A stretch of DNA of 64,000 bases from positions 355,611-419,610 of the forward strand of contig NZ_RKQN01000003.1 of the NCBI RefSeq assembly GCF_003814555.1. The letters are read 5' to 3'. Numbering within the stretch: position 1 is the first letter of the stretch; every line of letters begins with the position of its first letter. Shown piece by piece: positions 13,420-21,077 of this stretch. A program made the translations under genes and the position numbers. The DNA comes from Vulcaniibacterium tengchongense (GTDB lineage Bacteria > Pseudomonadota > Gammaproteobacteria > Xanthomonadales > Xanthomonadaceae). The notes below the pieces were generated by a model. That model had not been told where the DNA came from, ran no database searches, and saw only the letters and a program-made list of their open reading frames with translations.

Positions 13420-15309
13420 ATGAGTTCCCGCTACAACGCCGCCGACATCGAAGTCCTCTCCGGCCTGGATCCGGTCAAGCGCCGCCCCGGCATGTACACC
13501 GACACCACGCGCCCGAACCACCTGGCGCAGGAGGTGATCGACAACGCCGTGGACGAGGCCCTGGCCGGGCACGCGCGCAGCATCGAGGTGACGCTGCACG
13601 CCGACGGCAGCTGCGAGGTGGCCGACGACGGCCGCGGCATGCCGGTGGACATCCACCCGGAGGAGAAGATCCCCGGCGTCGAGCTGATCCTGACCCGGCT
13701 GCACGCCGGCGGCAAGTTCAGCAACAAGAACTACACCTTCTCCGGCGGCCTGCACGGCGTCGGCGTCAGCGTGGTCAACGCGCTGTCCAGGAAGGTCGAG
13801 GTGCACATCAAGCGCGACGGCAACGAATACCGGATGAGCTTCAAGGACGGCGACCGCGCCAGCCCGCTGGAGGTCGTCGGCAGCGTCGGCAAGAAGAACA
13901 CGGGCACGCGGGTGCGCTTCTGGCCCGACCCGAAGTACTTCGACAGCCCGAAGTTCGCCCTGCGCGCGCTCAAGCACCTGCTGCGCGCCAAGGCCGTGCT
14001 CTGCCCCGGCCTGCACGTGCGCCTGTTCGACGAGGCCAGCGGCGAGCGCCACGAATGGCACTACGAGGACGGCCTGCGCGACTACCTCAAGGGCGAGCTG
14101 AGCGGCCGCGAGCTGCTGCCCCCGGAGCTGTTCGTCGGCGGCCTGAAGAAGGACACCGAAGTGGTCGACTGGGCCGTGGCCTGGCTGCCGGAAGGCGAGC
14201 TGGTGCAGGAGAGCTACGTCAACCTGATCCCGACCGCCCAGCACGGCACCCACGTCAACGGCCTGCGCACCGGCTTCACCGACGCGCTGCGCGAATTCTG
14301 CGACTTCCGCAACCTGCTGCCGCGCGGGGTCAAGCTGGCGCCCGAAGACGTGTGGGACCGCGTGTCCTTCGTGCTGTCGCTGAAGATGACCGACCCCCAG
14401 TTCAGCGGCCAGACCAAGGAGCGGCTGTCCTCGCGCCAGGCCGCCGGCTTCGTGGAGAGCGCCGCGCACGACGCGTTCTCGCTGTGGCTGAACCAGCACG
14501 TCGAGCTCGGCGAGAAAATCGCGCAGCTGGCGATCGAGCGCGCGGCGGCGCGGCTGAAGACCGAGAAGCAGATCGTCCGCAAGAAGGTCACCCAGGGCCC
14601 CGCTCTGCCCGGCAAGCTGGCCGACTGCATCAGCCAGGATCTCTCGCGCACCGAACTGTTCCTGGTCGAGGGCGATTCGGCCGGCGGCAGCGCCAAGCAG
14701 GCGCGCGACAAGGATTTCCAGGCGATCCTGCCGCTGCGCGGCAAGATCCTCAACACCTGGGAGGTGGCGTCGGGCAGCGTGCTGGCCTCGCAGGAGGTGC
14801 ACGACCTCGCCGTCGCGATCGGCTGCGACCCGGGCAAGGACGACCTCACCGGCCTGCGCTACGGCAAGGTGATCATCCTCGCCGACGCCGACTCGGACGG
14901 GCTGCACATCGCCACCCTGCTGTCGGCGTTGTTCCTCAAGCATTTCCCGGCGCTGGTGCGCGCCGGCCATGTGTTCGTGGCGATGCCGCCGCTGTTCCGC
15001 GTCGACGTGGGCAAGCAGGTGTTCTACGCCCTCGACGAGGAGGAGAAGCGCCTGCTGCTGGAGAAGATCGAGCGCGAGAAGATCAAGGGCGCGGTCCATG
15101 TCACCCGCTTCAAGGGCCTGGGCGAGATGAACCCGGCGCAGCTGCGCGAATCGACCATCCACCCGGACACCCGCCGCCTGGTCCAGCTGACCGTCGACGA
15201 CGACGTGCAGACCCATTCGCTGATGGACATGCTGCTGGCGAAGAAGCGCGCCTCCGACCGCAAGCAGTGGCTGGAGAGCAAGGGCGACCTGGCGACGCTG
15301 GAGGTCTGA
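13420..15309 (+). CDS. parE: DNA topoisomerase IV subunit B
   Basis: ParE is the ATPase subunit of topoisomerase IV, which unlinks daughter chromosomes. The 629-residue product has the GHKL ATPase domain: RRPGMYTDT, EVIDNAVDEALAGHA and the ATP-lid region SGGLHGVGVSVVNALS. A TOPRIM domain follows with LFLVEGDSAGGSAKQARD and IILADADSDGLHI. The C-terminus ends HSLMDMLLAKKRASDRKQWL. Length and the lack of the extra GyrB insert favour ParE over GyrB. A single gene, divergent from a small exported-protein gene. Confidence 0.95.
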   Translation: MSSRYNAADIEVLSGLDPVKRRPGMYTDTTRPNHLAQEVIDNAVDEALAGHARSIEVTLHADGSCEVADDGRGMPVDIHPEEKIPGVELILTRLHAGGKFSNKNYTFSGGLHGVGVSVVNALSRKVEVHIKRDGNEYRMSFKDGDRASPLEVVGSVGKKNTGTRVRFWPDPKYFDSPKFALRALKHLLRAKAVLCPGLHVRLFDEASGERHEWHYEDGLRDYLKGELSGRELLPPELFVGGLKKDTEVVDWAVAWLPEGELVQESYVNLIPTAQHGTHVNGLRTGFTDALREFCDFRNLLPRGVKLAPEDVWDRVSFVLSLKMTDPQFSGQTKERLSSRQAAGFVESAAHDAFSLWLNQHVELGEKIAQLAIERAAARLKTEKQIVRKKVTQGPALPGKLADCISQDLSRTELFLVEGDSAGGSAKQARDKDFQAILPLRGKILNTWEVASGSVLASQEVHDLAVAIGCDPGKDDLTGLRYGKVIILADADSDGLHIATLLSALFLKHFPALVRAGHVFVAMPPLFRVDVGKQVFYALDEEEKRLLLEKIEREKIKGAVHVTRFKGLGEMNPAQLRESTIHPDTRRLVQLTVDDDVQTHSLMDMLLAKKRASDRKQWLESKGDLATLEV

Positions 15310-15326
15310 AGGCGGCCCTCGCCCAT

Positions 15327-15480
15327 CCCTCTCCCGCCGGGCGGGAGAGGGGCGCAACCGTCTCGACCGGTCCGGACGAAGCCCCTTTCCACTGGCGAAG
15401 GGAGCCCAAGCCGTCTCGATCCATCGTGCGGACAAAGCCCCTCTCCCGCATGCGGGAGAGGGTTGGGTGAGGGTAGCCGA
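15327..15480. repeat. Pair of REP-like palindromes (CCCTCTCCCG family)
   Basis: Two related palindromes lie between parE and hutG. The first pairs 15327-15338 with 15340-15351. The second is a perfect 24-bp palindrome at 15439-15462, followed by a TTGGGTGAGGG tail. They face each other across about 90 bp that also looks repeat-like. Elements with this core and tail occur in large numbers between genes in Xanthomonadaceae. They may also act as transcription stops for the two convergent genes. Confidence 0.7.
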
Positions 15481-15491
15481 ATGCGATGACG

Positions 15492-16268
15492 CTACAGCAC
15501 CGACTCCAGCAACCGCCGGATCACCGCTTGCACCCGCGTCGCCTTGGCCTCGTCGTAGGCGAAGCTCGCCTCGTCCATGTACACGCGCTGGCTCATCTCC
15601 AGCTGCACCGCGTCGATGCCGTGTCCGGGATCGGCGTAGTGGCGGGTGATGTAGCCGCCCTTGAAGCGGCCGTTGACCACGTAGTCGTACCCGCCCTGCG
15701 CGGCCAGCACCGCCTCCAGCCGCGCCTGCAGCGCCGGGGCGCAACTGGCGCCATCCGCGGTGCCGAGGTTGAGGTCGGGCAGGCGCCCCGGGAACAGGTA
15801 CGGCAGGTCGCTGCCCTTGATCGAATGCCCTTCCCACAGCGCGACGCGGCCGTGCGCGGCGCGGATCCGGTCGAGCTCGCCGCGCAGCGCATCGTGGTAC
15901 GGGCGCCAGTAGCGCTGGACCCGTTCCGCGATCTCGTCGGCGCCCGGCGCCTGGCCGTCGAGATACACCGGCTCGCCGGTGAAGCGCACCGTCGGGCACA
16001 GGCCGGTGGTGTTCTGGCCCGGATACAGCGAAGCGTCGTCGGGCGGCCGGTTGAGGTCGATTACGTAGCGCGAATAGCGCGGGAACAGGATCGAGGCGCC
16101 CAGCTCGCGCGCGAACGCGTACAGGCGCGAGACGTGCCAGTCGGTATCCGGCGCGCGGCGCGCCGCCGGCGTCATGCGTTCGGCCAAGCCGGGCGGAATC
16201 TCGCTGCCGTCGTGCGGCAGGCTGACCAGCAGCGGCGCGGTGCCGCGGTGTAGGGTGAAGACGTCCAT
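15492..16268 (-). CDS. hutG: N-formylglutamate amidohydrolase (HutG-type)
   Basis: This enzyme hydrolyses N-formylglutamate to glutamate and formate in the five-step histidine degradation route. The 258-residue product has SLPHDGSEIPPGLAERM at its start, RYSRYVIDLNRPPDD, ALWEGHSIKGSDLPYLFPG and a terminal QLEMSQRVYMDE, matching the FGase family. The ATG at 16268 (MDVFTLHRG) is preferred over an upstream alternative. No other hut genes are in the window, so it is separated from the rest of the pathway or acts alone. Confidence 0.88.
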   Translation of the reverse strand: MDVFTLHRGTAPLLVSLPHDGSEIPPGLAERMTPAARRAPDTDWHVSRLYAFARELGASILFPRYSRYVIDLNRPPDDASLYPGQNTTGLCPTVRFTGEPVYLDGQAPGADEIAERVQRYWRPYHDALRGELDRIRAAHGRVALWEGHSIKGSDLPYLFPGRLPDLNLGTADGASCAPALQARLEAVLAAQGGYDYVVNGRFKGGYITRHYADPGHGIDAVQLEMSQRVYMDEASFAYDEAKATRVQAVIRRLLESVL

Positions 16269-16331
16269 GGCGCCATTGTAGGCGGGTCCCGCCCGACGCC
16301 GGCGCAAGACGCCCGGCGCCGGCCGATCCGC

Positions 16332-17675
16332 CTACCGCATCAGCACGATCTCCTCGGCGCTGGTCGGGTGGATCGCGACGGTATCGCGCAGGTCGTCCAG
16401 GGTGATGCCCCGCTTCAGCGCCACCGCGAAGCCTTGCAGGATCTCGTCCGCCGCCTCGCCGAGCAGATGGATCCCGGCCACGCGCCGCTCGTCGCCCACG
16501 CAGACCAGCTTGAACAGGCTGGTCTGCGGCCGGTCGGCGAGCGCGTACAGCATCGGCCGGAAACTGGCGCGATACACACGCACCGCTTCGCCGTACCGCT
16601 CGCGCGCCTCGACTTCGGTCAGGCCGGCCTTGCCCAGCGGCGGATGCGAGAACACCACCGTCGGAATGTGGCGGCGGTCGAGCGGCGCGTCGCGGCCGCC
16701 GAACAGGCGATCCATCAGGCGCCGCGCGGCGGCGATGGCCACCGGCGTCAGCGCCGGGTCGGCGGTCACGTCGCCGACCGCGTACACGCCCGCCGCGGCG
16801 GTCGCATTGCGTTCGTCGACCACGATCCGCCCGTCCCCGTCGACCTCGACGCCGACGGCGTCGAGACCCAGCGCCTCGCTGTTGGCGCGCCGGCCGGTGG
16901 CGAACAGCGCCGCATCGAAGCGCTCGCTCAGCCCGCCCTTCGCATCGCGCACGCGCACGCCGCCTTCCGTTCGTTCCAGCGCGGCCACGGAGCGGCCGAA
17001 ATGCACGCGCACGCCGAGCTGGCGGTAGTCCTCCGCCAGGCGCTCGGCCAATTCGCCATCGAAGCCGTGCAACAGCTGCTCGCCGCGCACGAACAGTTCG
17101 ACCTGGCTGCCCAGGGCCTGCAGCAGGCCCGCCAATTCCACCCCGATGTAGCCGCCGCCGACCAGGGCCACCCGCTCCGGCGCCGCTCGCCACTGGAAGA
17201 AGTCGTCCGACACCCCGCCCAGCTCCGCGCCCGGGATGGGCGGACGGATCGGCCGGCTGCCGGTGGCGATCAGGACGTGCGAAGCGCGCAGGCGCGCGCC
17301 GTTCTCGCATTCGACCGTGCGCGCGTCCAGCAGTCGCCCGCGCGTCGGCGTCAGCACGATGCCGGCCTCGTCCAGCCGGCGCCGGTAGCTGGTCTGGATG
17401 TTCGCGATGTAGCGCTGGCGGTGCAGGATGAACTCCGCCCAGTGCAGCGGCGCCCGCGGGATGGGAAACCCCAATGCCGGCGCGAGCTGCAACTTGGCGG
17501 CGATCTCCCCGGCCAGCCACATCGCCTTCTTGGGCACGCAACCGACGTTGACGCAGGTGCCGCCGAGCAGGTGCGGCTCGAGCAAGGCCACCCGCGCGCC
17601 GTGCTCGGCGGCGCGGAACGCACCCGCCAGGCCGCCGGAACCACCGCCTACGACGATCAGATCGAAATCCTGCAT
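16332..17675 (-). CDS. gorA: Glutathione-disulfide reductase
   Basis: A 447-residue NADPH- and FAD-dependent disulfide reductase. It has the FAD motif VVGGGSGGLAGAFRAAE at the N-terminus and the redox-active pair in GGTCVNVGCVPKKAMW (about residues 38-53). The NAD(P) motif is VALVGGGYIGVELAG, and the second FAD segment is GVYAVGDVTADPALTPVAI. The C-terminal catalytic dyad lies in VAIHPTSAEEIV. The His-Pro-Thr end and the CVNVGC pair favour glutathione reductase over dihydrolipoamide dehydrogenase. It is the last core gene before the CDI region. Confidence 0.9.
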   Translation of the reverse strand: MQDFDLIVVGGGSGGLAGAFRAAEHGARVALLEPHLLGGTCVNVGCVPKKAMWLAGEIAAKLQLAPALGFPIPRAPLHWAEFILHRQRYIANIQTSYRRRLDEAGIVLTPTRGRLLDARTVECENGARLRASHVLIATGSRPIRPPIPGAELGGVSDDFFQWRAAPERVALVGGGYIGVELAGLLQALGSQVELFVRGEQLLHGFDGELAERLAEDYRQLGVRVHFGRSVAALERTEGGVRVRDAKGGLSERFDAALFATGRRANSEALGLDAVGVEVDGDGRIVVDERNATAAAGVYAVGDVTADPALTPVAIAAARRLMDRLFGGRDAPLDRRHIPTVVFSHPPLGKAGLTEVEARERYGEAVRVYRASFRPMLYALADRPQTSLFKLVCVGDERRVAGIHLLGEAADEILQGFAVALKRGITLDDLRDTVAIHPTSAEEIVLMR

Positions 17676-17801
17676 GGCTTCATTCGGAAAAACGGAATCG
17701 AATGGTAGCTCGCCCCACGATGACGACGGTTCCGGAAGGCCTAGCCACCCACGCGCTTCAAGCCAGGCGCTCGTCCGAGCGGGCAGCGAAGGCCGTGGGC
17801 T

Positions 17802-18335
17802 TCACCACCGCTCACTGCGCGCGTGCCGTGCGGCCTCGGCGGTCTCGCCGACCACGAAGCCCGCCGCGGAATCGTCCGCACGAGACGGCCAGACCAGCGT
17901 AATCGGTTCCGTCTGGCCGGCGCCGCCAGCTCGACCTCGCGGCCGCCGCCTTGCCGGGTCCGAACCGCCGTCACCCGCAGCGGCGGCACCTTGCCCGCGT
18001 TCGCTCGTGGCGCCGCGCTTCGCCCCGGTTCGGATACCGCCACCTGCATCGTTCGCTATCGGCTCGCGCCGGACCACCCATTCCCGGGCGATCCAACCTT
18101 GCGACTGGAGAAACTTGACCACCGACTCGACGGTCACCACGGAGTAGTCGCCGGAGAGACGCTCGCTCGCAGGATGGTCCCCCGTCGTAGCGTTCGCGAT
18201 GCCGAACCGCGCGGCGACCCGTTCGTGCAACTTGATATGCAATGCAGAAGGTCGGTAGCCGTTGGAGCGCAGCCATGCCTGTACCCGCTTTCGATTGGGC
18301 AGCCCCGCAGTGGCTGGCATCGCCGCAGCCGCCAT
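17802..18335 (-). CDS. Unrecognised gene in immunity position (possibly frameshifted)
   Basis: This reading frame begins exactly where a toxin stub stops (TGATG overlap at 18333-18337). This is the start arrangement used by other immunity genes here, so I infer an orphan immunity gene. The first 100 residues look like a genuine soluble protein (NRKRVQAWLRSNGYRPSALH, VESVVKFLQSQGWIAREWVV). After about residue 115 the composition turns very Gly/Ala/Arg-rich. A better-looking frame (GKVPPLRVTAVRTRQGGG) lies one base off, before the original frame looks normal again near the end (TEPITLVWPSRADDSAAGF). It is probably damaged by compensating indels. No family is recognised. Confidence 0.4.
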   Translation of the reverse strand: MAAAAMPATAGLPNRKRVQAWLRSNGYRPSALHIKLHERVAARFGIANATTGDHPASERLSGDYSVVTVESVVKFLQSQGWIAREWVVRREPIANDAGGGIRTGAKRGATSERGQGAAAAGDGGSDPARRRPRGRAGGAGQTEPITLVWPSRADDSAAGFVVGETAEAARHARSERW

Positions 18336-18475
18336 CACTTCCAAGACCCATTGAACTGCTCGCCGTATTCCTGGCCGTGGTCAGGCTCACATCGCGACCG
18401 GCAGCGACGGTAATGGGCTCGCCGGCCTGCAATTGCGCCGCCTGCCAAGGTCACGTCTTGCCGGATCCTCTCTGC
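18335..18475 (-). pseudogene. CdiA linker stub with toxin body deleted
   Basis: This is a short CdiA remnant between two immunity-type genes. It encodes DVTLAGGAI, then (one frame off) QAGEPITVAAGRDVSLTTA. Back in the first frame, EYGEQFN is followed at once by GSWK and a stop. The first parts resemble CdiA FHA-2 repeats, and YGEQFN is the boundary motif seen in cdiA. The toxin has been deleted, leaving only its last codons and the stop-start overlap with the next gene. A near-identical linker occurs at about 20040-20150. Confidence 0.6.
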
Positions 18476-18984
18476 TCAAAGCGGTTCACTCCATGGCGAG
18501 AAATCGAACTCGCCGGGATGGCGACGCAGCGTATGTGCGCAGTAACGGTCGATGGCATCGGCCGGATCGCGCAGGATGCGAATGCTGTCGATGTCGCCGC
18601 GATGGATGTGGTAAACGGTTTGATCGCGATGTTCATCGAACACGAAGAATTGATCGCCGACGGGGCCGTTCACTCCCGGCGGACGCGTATCCAGGAAGCA
18701 ACGCATCTGGGTCCACTCCGAAGGGCTACCGTCATCGGGGTGGTAGTGGGTCACCACCGCGTCCGGGAAGCGCTTCAGGATGGTGTTCATCATCCACTTC
18801 CAGCGCTTTGGGTCGTAGGTCTTGAGTACATCCTCAATCGACGCCCAGCCTTGCATGGGGTGGCATACCAGTCGACGATTGATCAAGGGGCCTTGGAATG
18901 GCTCGCTGGGCATGCGCCAGCCATTCGTGCGCCACAACCAGGACCTGGCCAGCGCCGCGGGCAGGCTTTGTAGCGTTCCGCGAA
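18350..18984. repeat. Direct repeat copy A (about 0.63 kb)
   Basis: This copy matches 20040-20659 almost base for base. It covers the 3' two thirds of a 308-residue gene, its downstream spacer and the start of the next linker stub. It is 15 bases longer than the other copy because of an extra 15-nt block, bounded by short GCCTGC repeats, near 18430. Confidence 0.85.
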
Positions 18985-19402
18985 TGGTATCGCGGCCGTC
19001 TTCGTATGTGCCCCCAGCAAAGGCCGGACGCACTTGAACCATACGGCCACTAGCATCGAAGAACATGACCGGCGTCACCAACGGCGGTCCATCGGGGTTC
19101 TTCAGATCCTTGATCAACACAATACCAAGCAGCAGCGGCCCCACCACCTCTTGGAATGCGCGATACGAGTACGGCTGTAATTCCTTCAGTGGCTCGACGA
19201 TCCAGTCCTTTCCACGCCGCAACATGCCGGCATAGTCCTCTGTCTTTCCCCCATCTCGACGGCGCTCCAGCCTCGGACGAAAGGCATCTGGCACATCATC
19301 GTACCGTTCATATATTCCGCCATCCATACCGGCTCGGAATTCCCCGGAAGTGACGCTCTTTGTTTCCAGAAGGTGGCTCATTTCTTGCACTGGCGCTTTC
19401 AC
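18476..19402 (-). CDS. Putative immunity protein, unrecognised family (copy B)
   Basis: A 308-residue soluble protein with no signal peptide, translated from a GTG two bases after the stop of an HNH-toxin stub (TGAGTG), with GGAGG upstream. That position and coupling are what a CDI immunity gene should show. Its paralogue at 20151-21077 follows the larger HNH module. The C-terminal 170 residues (from about TLQSLPAALARSWLW) are essentially identical in both copies. The N-terminal 135 residues diverge strongly (TKSVTSGEFRAGMDGGIY versus VKSVSTEQYLAKMDGGVY). I recognise no domain. Specificity probably lies in the divergent N-terminal part, but that is inference. Confidence 0.65.
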   Translation of the reverse strand: MKAPVQEMSHLLETKSVTSGEFRAGMDGGIYERYDDVPDAFRPRLERRRDGGKTEDYAGMLRRGKDWIVEPLKELQPYSYRAFQEVVGPLLLGIVLIKDLKNPDGPPLVTPVMFFDASGRMVQVRPAFAGGTYEDGRDTIRGTLQSLPAALARSWLWRTNGWRMPSEPFQGPLINRRLVCHPMQGWASIEDVLKTYDPKRWKWMMNTILKRFPDAVVTHYHPDDGSPSEWTQMRCFLDTRPPGVNGPVGDQFFVFDEHRDQTVYHIHRGDIDSIRILRDPADAIDRYCAHTLRRHPGEFDFSPWSEPL

Positions 19403-19636
19403 TCACCGTCCTCCTGCGCGATACGCATCGATAACTTCGCTAATCTTGGCTCGGAAATCATCTTGAGCTTCTTGCAAGTATTTCCTGTATTGTTCACTCA
19501 CCGGCTGCCCATTCCACGTCATCCAGCCGTCGCTCCCCATTTCCACCTTGCACCCCTTGGAGCAGTTCGCTGATTCAATCATCGGCTGCAGGTTGGCGGG
19601 GTCATTCAGCAGCTGCTTCTGTACGTCTTTGGGCGT
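19403..19636 (-). pseudogene. 3' stub of an HNH-type CdiA toxin
   Basis: About 77 codons survive, starting PKDVQKQLLNDPANLQPMIE and containing SANCSKGC, then diverging towards a C-terminus AYRAGGR and stop. It is the C-terminal end of the HNH-like toxin found complete at 21074-22378, and nearly identical over its first 50 codons. The 5' part, including the VDHILP metal-binding half, is missing, so it cannot be active. It is followed directly by its putative immunity gene, from which it is separated by a TGAGTG junction. Confidence 0.75.
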
Positions 19637-20150
19637 GACTCATAAACCACGACGTCAATGCGCGAATGCGTGCTCGGGACTTGCTTCGCGTTTGTCTGAC
19701 GCCAACCTACCCACCAAGCTCCGTGGGCGCGCTGCCGTCCACTACGCTTCCACCAAACAGTCTCATCCTTCCATCTCTAATCAACTCTTCGACCTCTCCA
19801 GAGATAGCGGCCTCACGCAAGGAGCCGGGGACCCCTAGCTGGCGGGATCAACGCTTCCAAGTACTCGGGATCGAAAGGAAGCTTCAGCGGCTCAGACCAA
19901 CCGAATTTCTGAGGAAGATACGAAGCAACTGCGCTGCCAGGACCTCCTGAGCCTTCTCGACCGTCGGGCCATGCGCCTTGGCATACTCCTCCGCAAGCTC
20001 GTCACGTATGACCTGCTTCTCGCTCGGGTGAAGCTGTCGATTGAACTGCTCGCCGTACTCCTGGCCGTGGTCAGGCTCACGTCGCGACCGGCAGCGACGG
20101 TGATGGGCTCGCCGGCCTGCCAAGGTCACGTCTTGCCGGATCCTCTCTGC
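19637..20150 (-). pseudogene. Degraded orphan CdiA cassette with unknown toxin
   Basis: Reading down the minus strand, this is a CdiA linker like that at 18335-18475. It continues EYGEQFNRQLHPSEKQVIRD, then ELAEEYAKAHGPTVEKAQEV. The frame then breaks: FGWSEPLKLPFDPEYLEALI is in another frame, and LREAAISGEVEELIRDGRMR in a third, before a stop. At least two frameshifts are needed, so this is a decayed toxin whose family I do not recognise. The 3' end abuts the HNH stub at about 19637. No immunity gene of its own is left. Confidence 0.55.
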
Positions 20151-20659
20151 TCAAAGCGGTTCACTCCATGGCGAGAAATCGAACTCGCCGGGATGGCGAC
20201 GCAGCGTATGTGCGCAGTAACGGTCGATGGCATCGGCCGGATCGCGCAGGATGCGGATGTTGTCGATGTCGCCGCGATGGATGTGGTAAACGGTTTGATC
20301 GCGATGTTCATCGAACACGAAGAATTGATCGCCGACGGGGCCGCTCACTCCCGGCGGGCGCGTATCCAGGAAGCAACGCATCTGGGTCCACTCCGAAGGG
20401 CTACCGTCATCGGGGTGGTAGTGGGTCACCACCGCGTCCGGGAAGCGCTTCAGGATGGTGTTCATCATCCACTTCCAGCGCTTTGGGTCGTAGGTCTTGA
20501 GTACATCCTCAATCGACGCCCAGCCTTGCATGGGGTGGCATACCAGTCGACGATTGATCAAGGGGCCTTGGAATGGCTCGCTGGGCATGCGCCAGCCATT
20601 CGTGCGCCACAACCAGGACCTGGCCAGCGCCGCGGGCAGGCTTTGTAGCGTTCCGCGAA
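20040..20659. repeat. Direct repeat copy B (about 0.62 kb)
   Basis: Near-identical to 18350-18984. It spans the conserved C-terminal part of the second 308-residue gene and the beginning of the next linker stub. At the right boundary the two copies become clearly different within a few bases, which indicates a recombination edge. Confidence 0.85.
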
Positions 20660-21077
20660 CGGTGTCATGGCCGTCCTCATAGGAACCTCCTAGAAAAGTA
20701 GGAAACACCTCGATCATGCGACCAGTGGCATCGAAGAACATGATAGGCCGCACCAGAGGCGGATCCTCAGGCCTGATCAAATTCTTGATTAACACGACAC
20801 CAAGGAGCAGCGGCCCCACCGCTTCTTGGAATGCGCGGTACGAGTACGGCTGCAGTTCCTTCAGTGGTTCGACGACCCAATCCTTTCTACGCTGCAGCAT
20901 GCCCACATAGTCATACGTGCCTGTTCGGTCACGCCCCAGTTCAATGTCAAGTCGGTACTCCTCAGGAACATCTTCGAAATGCACATAGACCCCCCCATCC
21001 ATCTTGGCTAGGTATTGCTCAGTGGAAACGCTTTTCACCTCCATGAGGTGGCCTATGTCTTGCGCTAGCGTCTTCAC
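20151..21077 (-). CDS. Putative immunity protein to the HNH-type toxin (copy A)
   Basis: This 308-residue cytoplasmic-type protein starts at a GTG that overlaps the toxin stop by four bases (GTGA), so toxin and protein are coupled. That makes it the natural immunity partner of the HNH-like toxin encoded by 21074-22378. Motifs visible in both copies include KDWVVEPLKELQPYSYRAFQ, a hydrophobic GPLLLGVVLIKNL, MFFDATGRMIEV, and a C-terminal VTHYHPDDGSPSEWTQMRCF. I know no family name. Codon use and GC are lower than in flanking core genes, which suggests transfer. Confidence 0.7.
   Translation of the reverse strand: MKTLAQDIGHLMEVKSVSTEQYLAKMDGGVYVHFEDVPEEYRLDIELGRDRTGTYDYVGMLQRRKDWVVEPLKELQPYSYRAFQEAVGPLLLGVVLIKNLIRPEDPPLVRPIMFFDATGRMIEVFPTFLGGSYEDGHDTVRGTLQSLPAALARSWLWRTNGWRMPSEPFQGPLINRRLVCHPMQGWASIEDVLKTYDPKRWKWMMNTILKRFPDAVVTHYHPDDGSPSEWTQMRCFLDTRPPGVSGPVGDQFFVFDEHRDQTVYHIHRGDIDNIRILRDPADAIDRYCAHTLRRHPGEFDFSPWSEPL

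Noticed and set aside
15327-15480. CRISPR array or attachment site
   Set aside because: Only two facing palindromes, no evenly spaced repeats or spacers and no integrase near; REP-like elements explain them.
13009-17541. A 1510-codon minus-strand frame spanning gorA, hutG and parE
   Set aside because: It is the shadow of three real genes; only the last 86 codons (a small exported protein) are supported.
19403-20150. A separate intact gene between the two 308-residue genes
   Set aside because: No frame longer than about 80 codons has a start and good coding character; the homologous segments lie in several frames.
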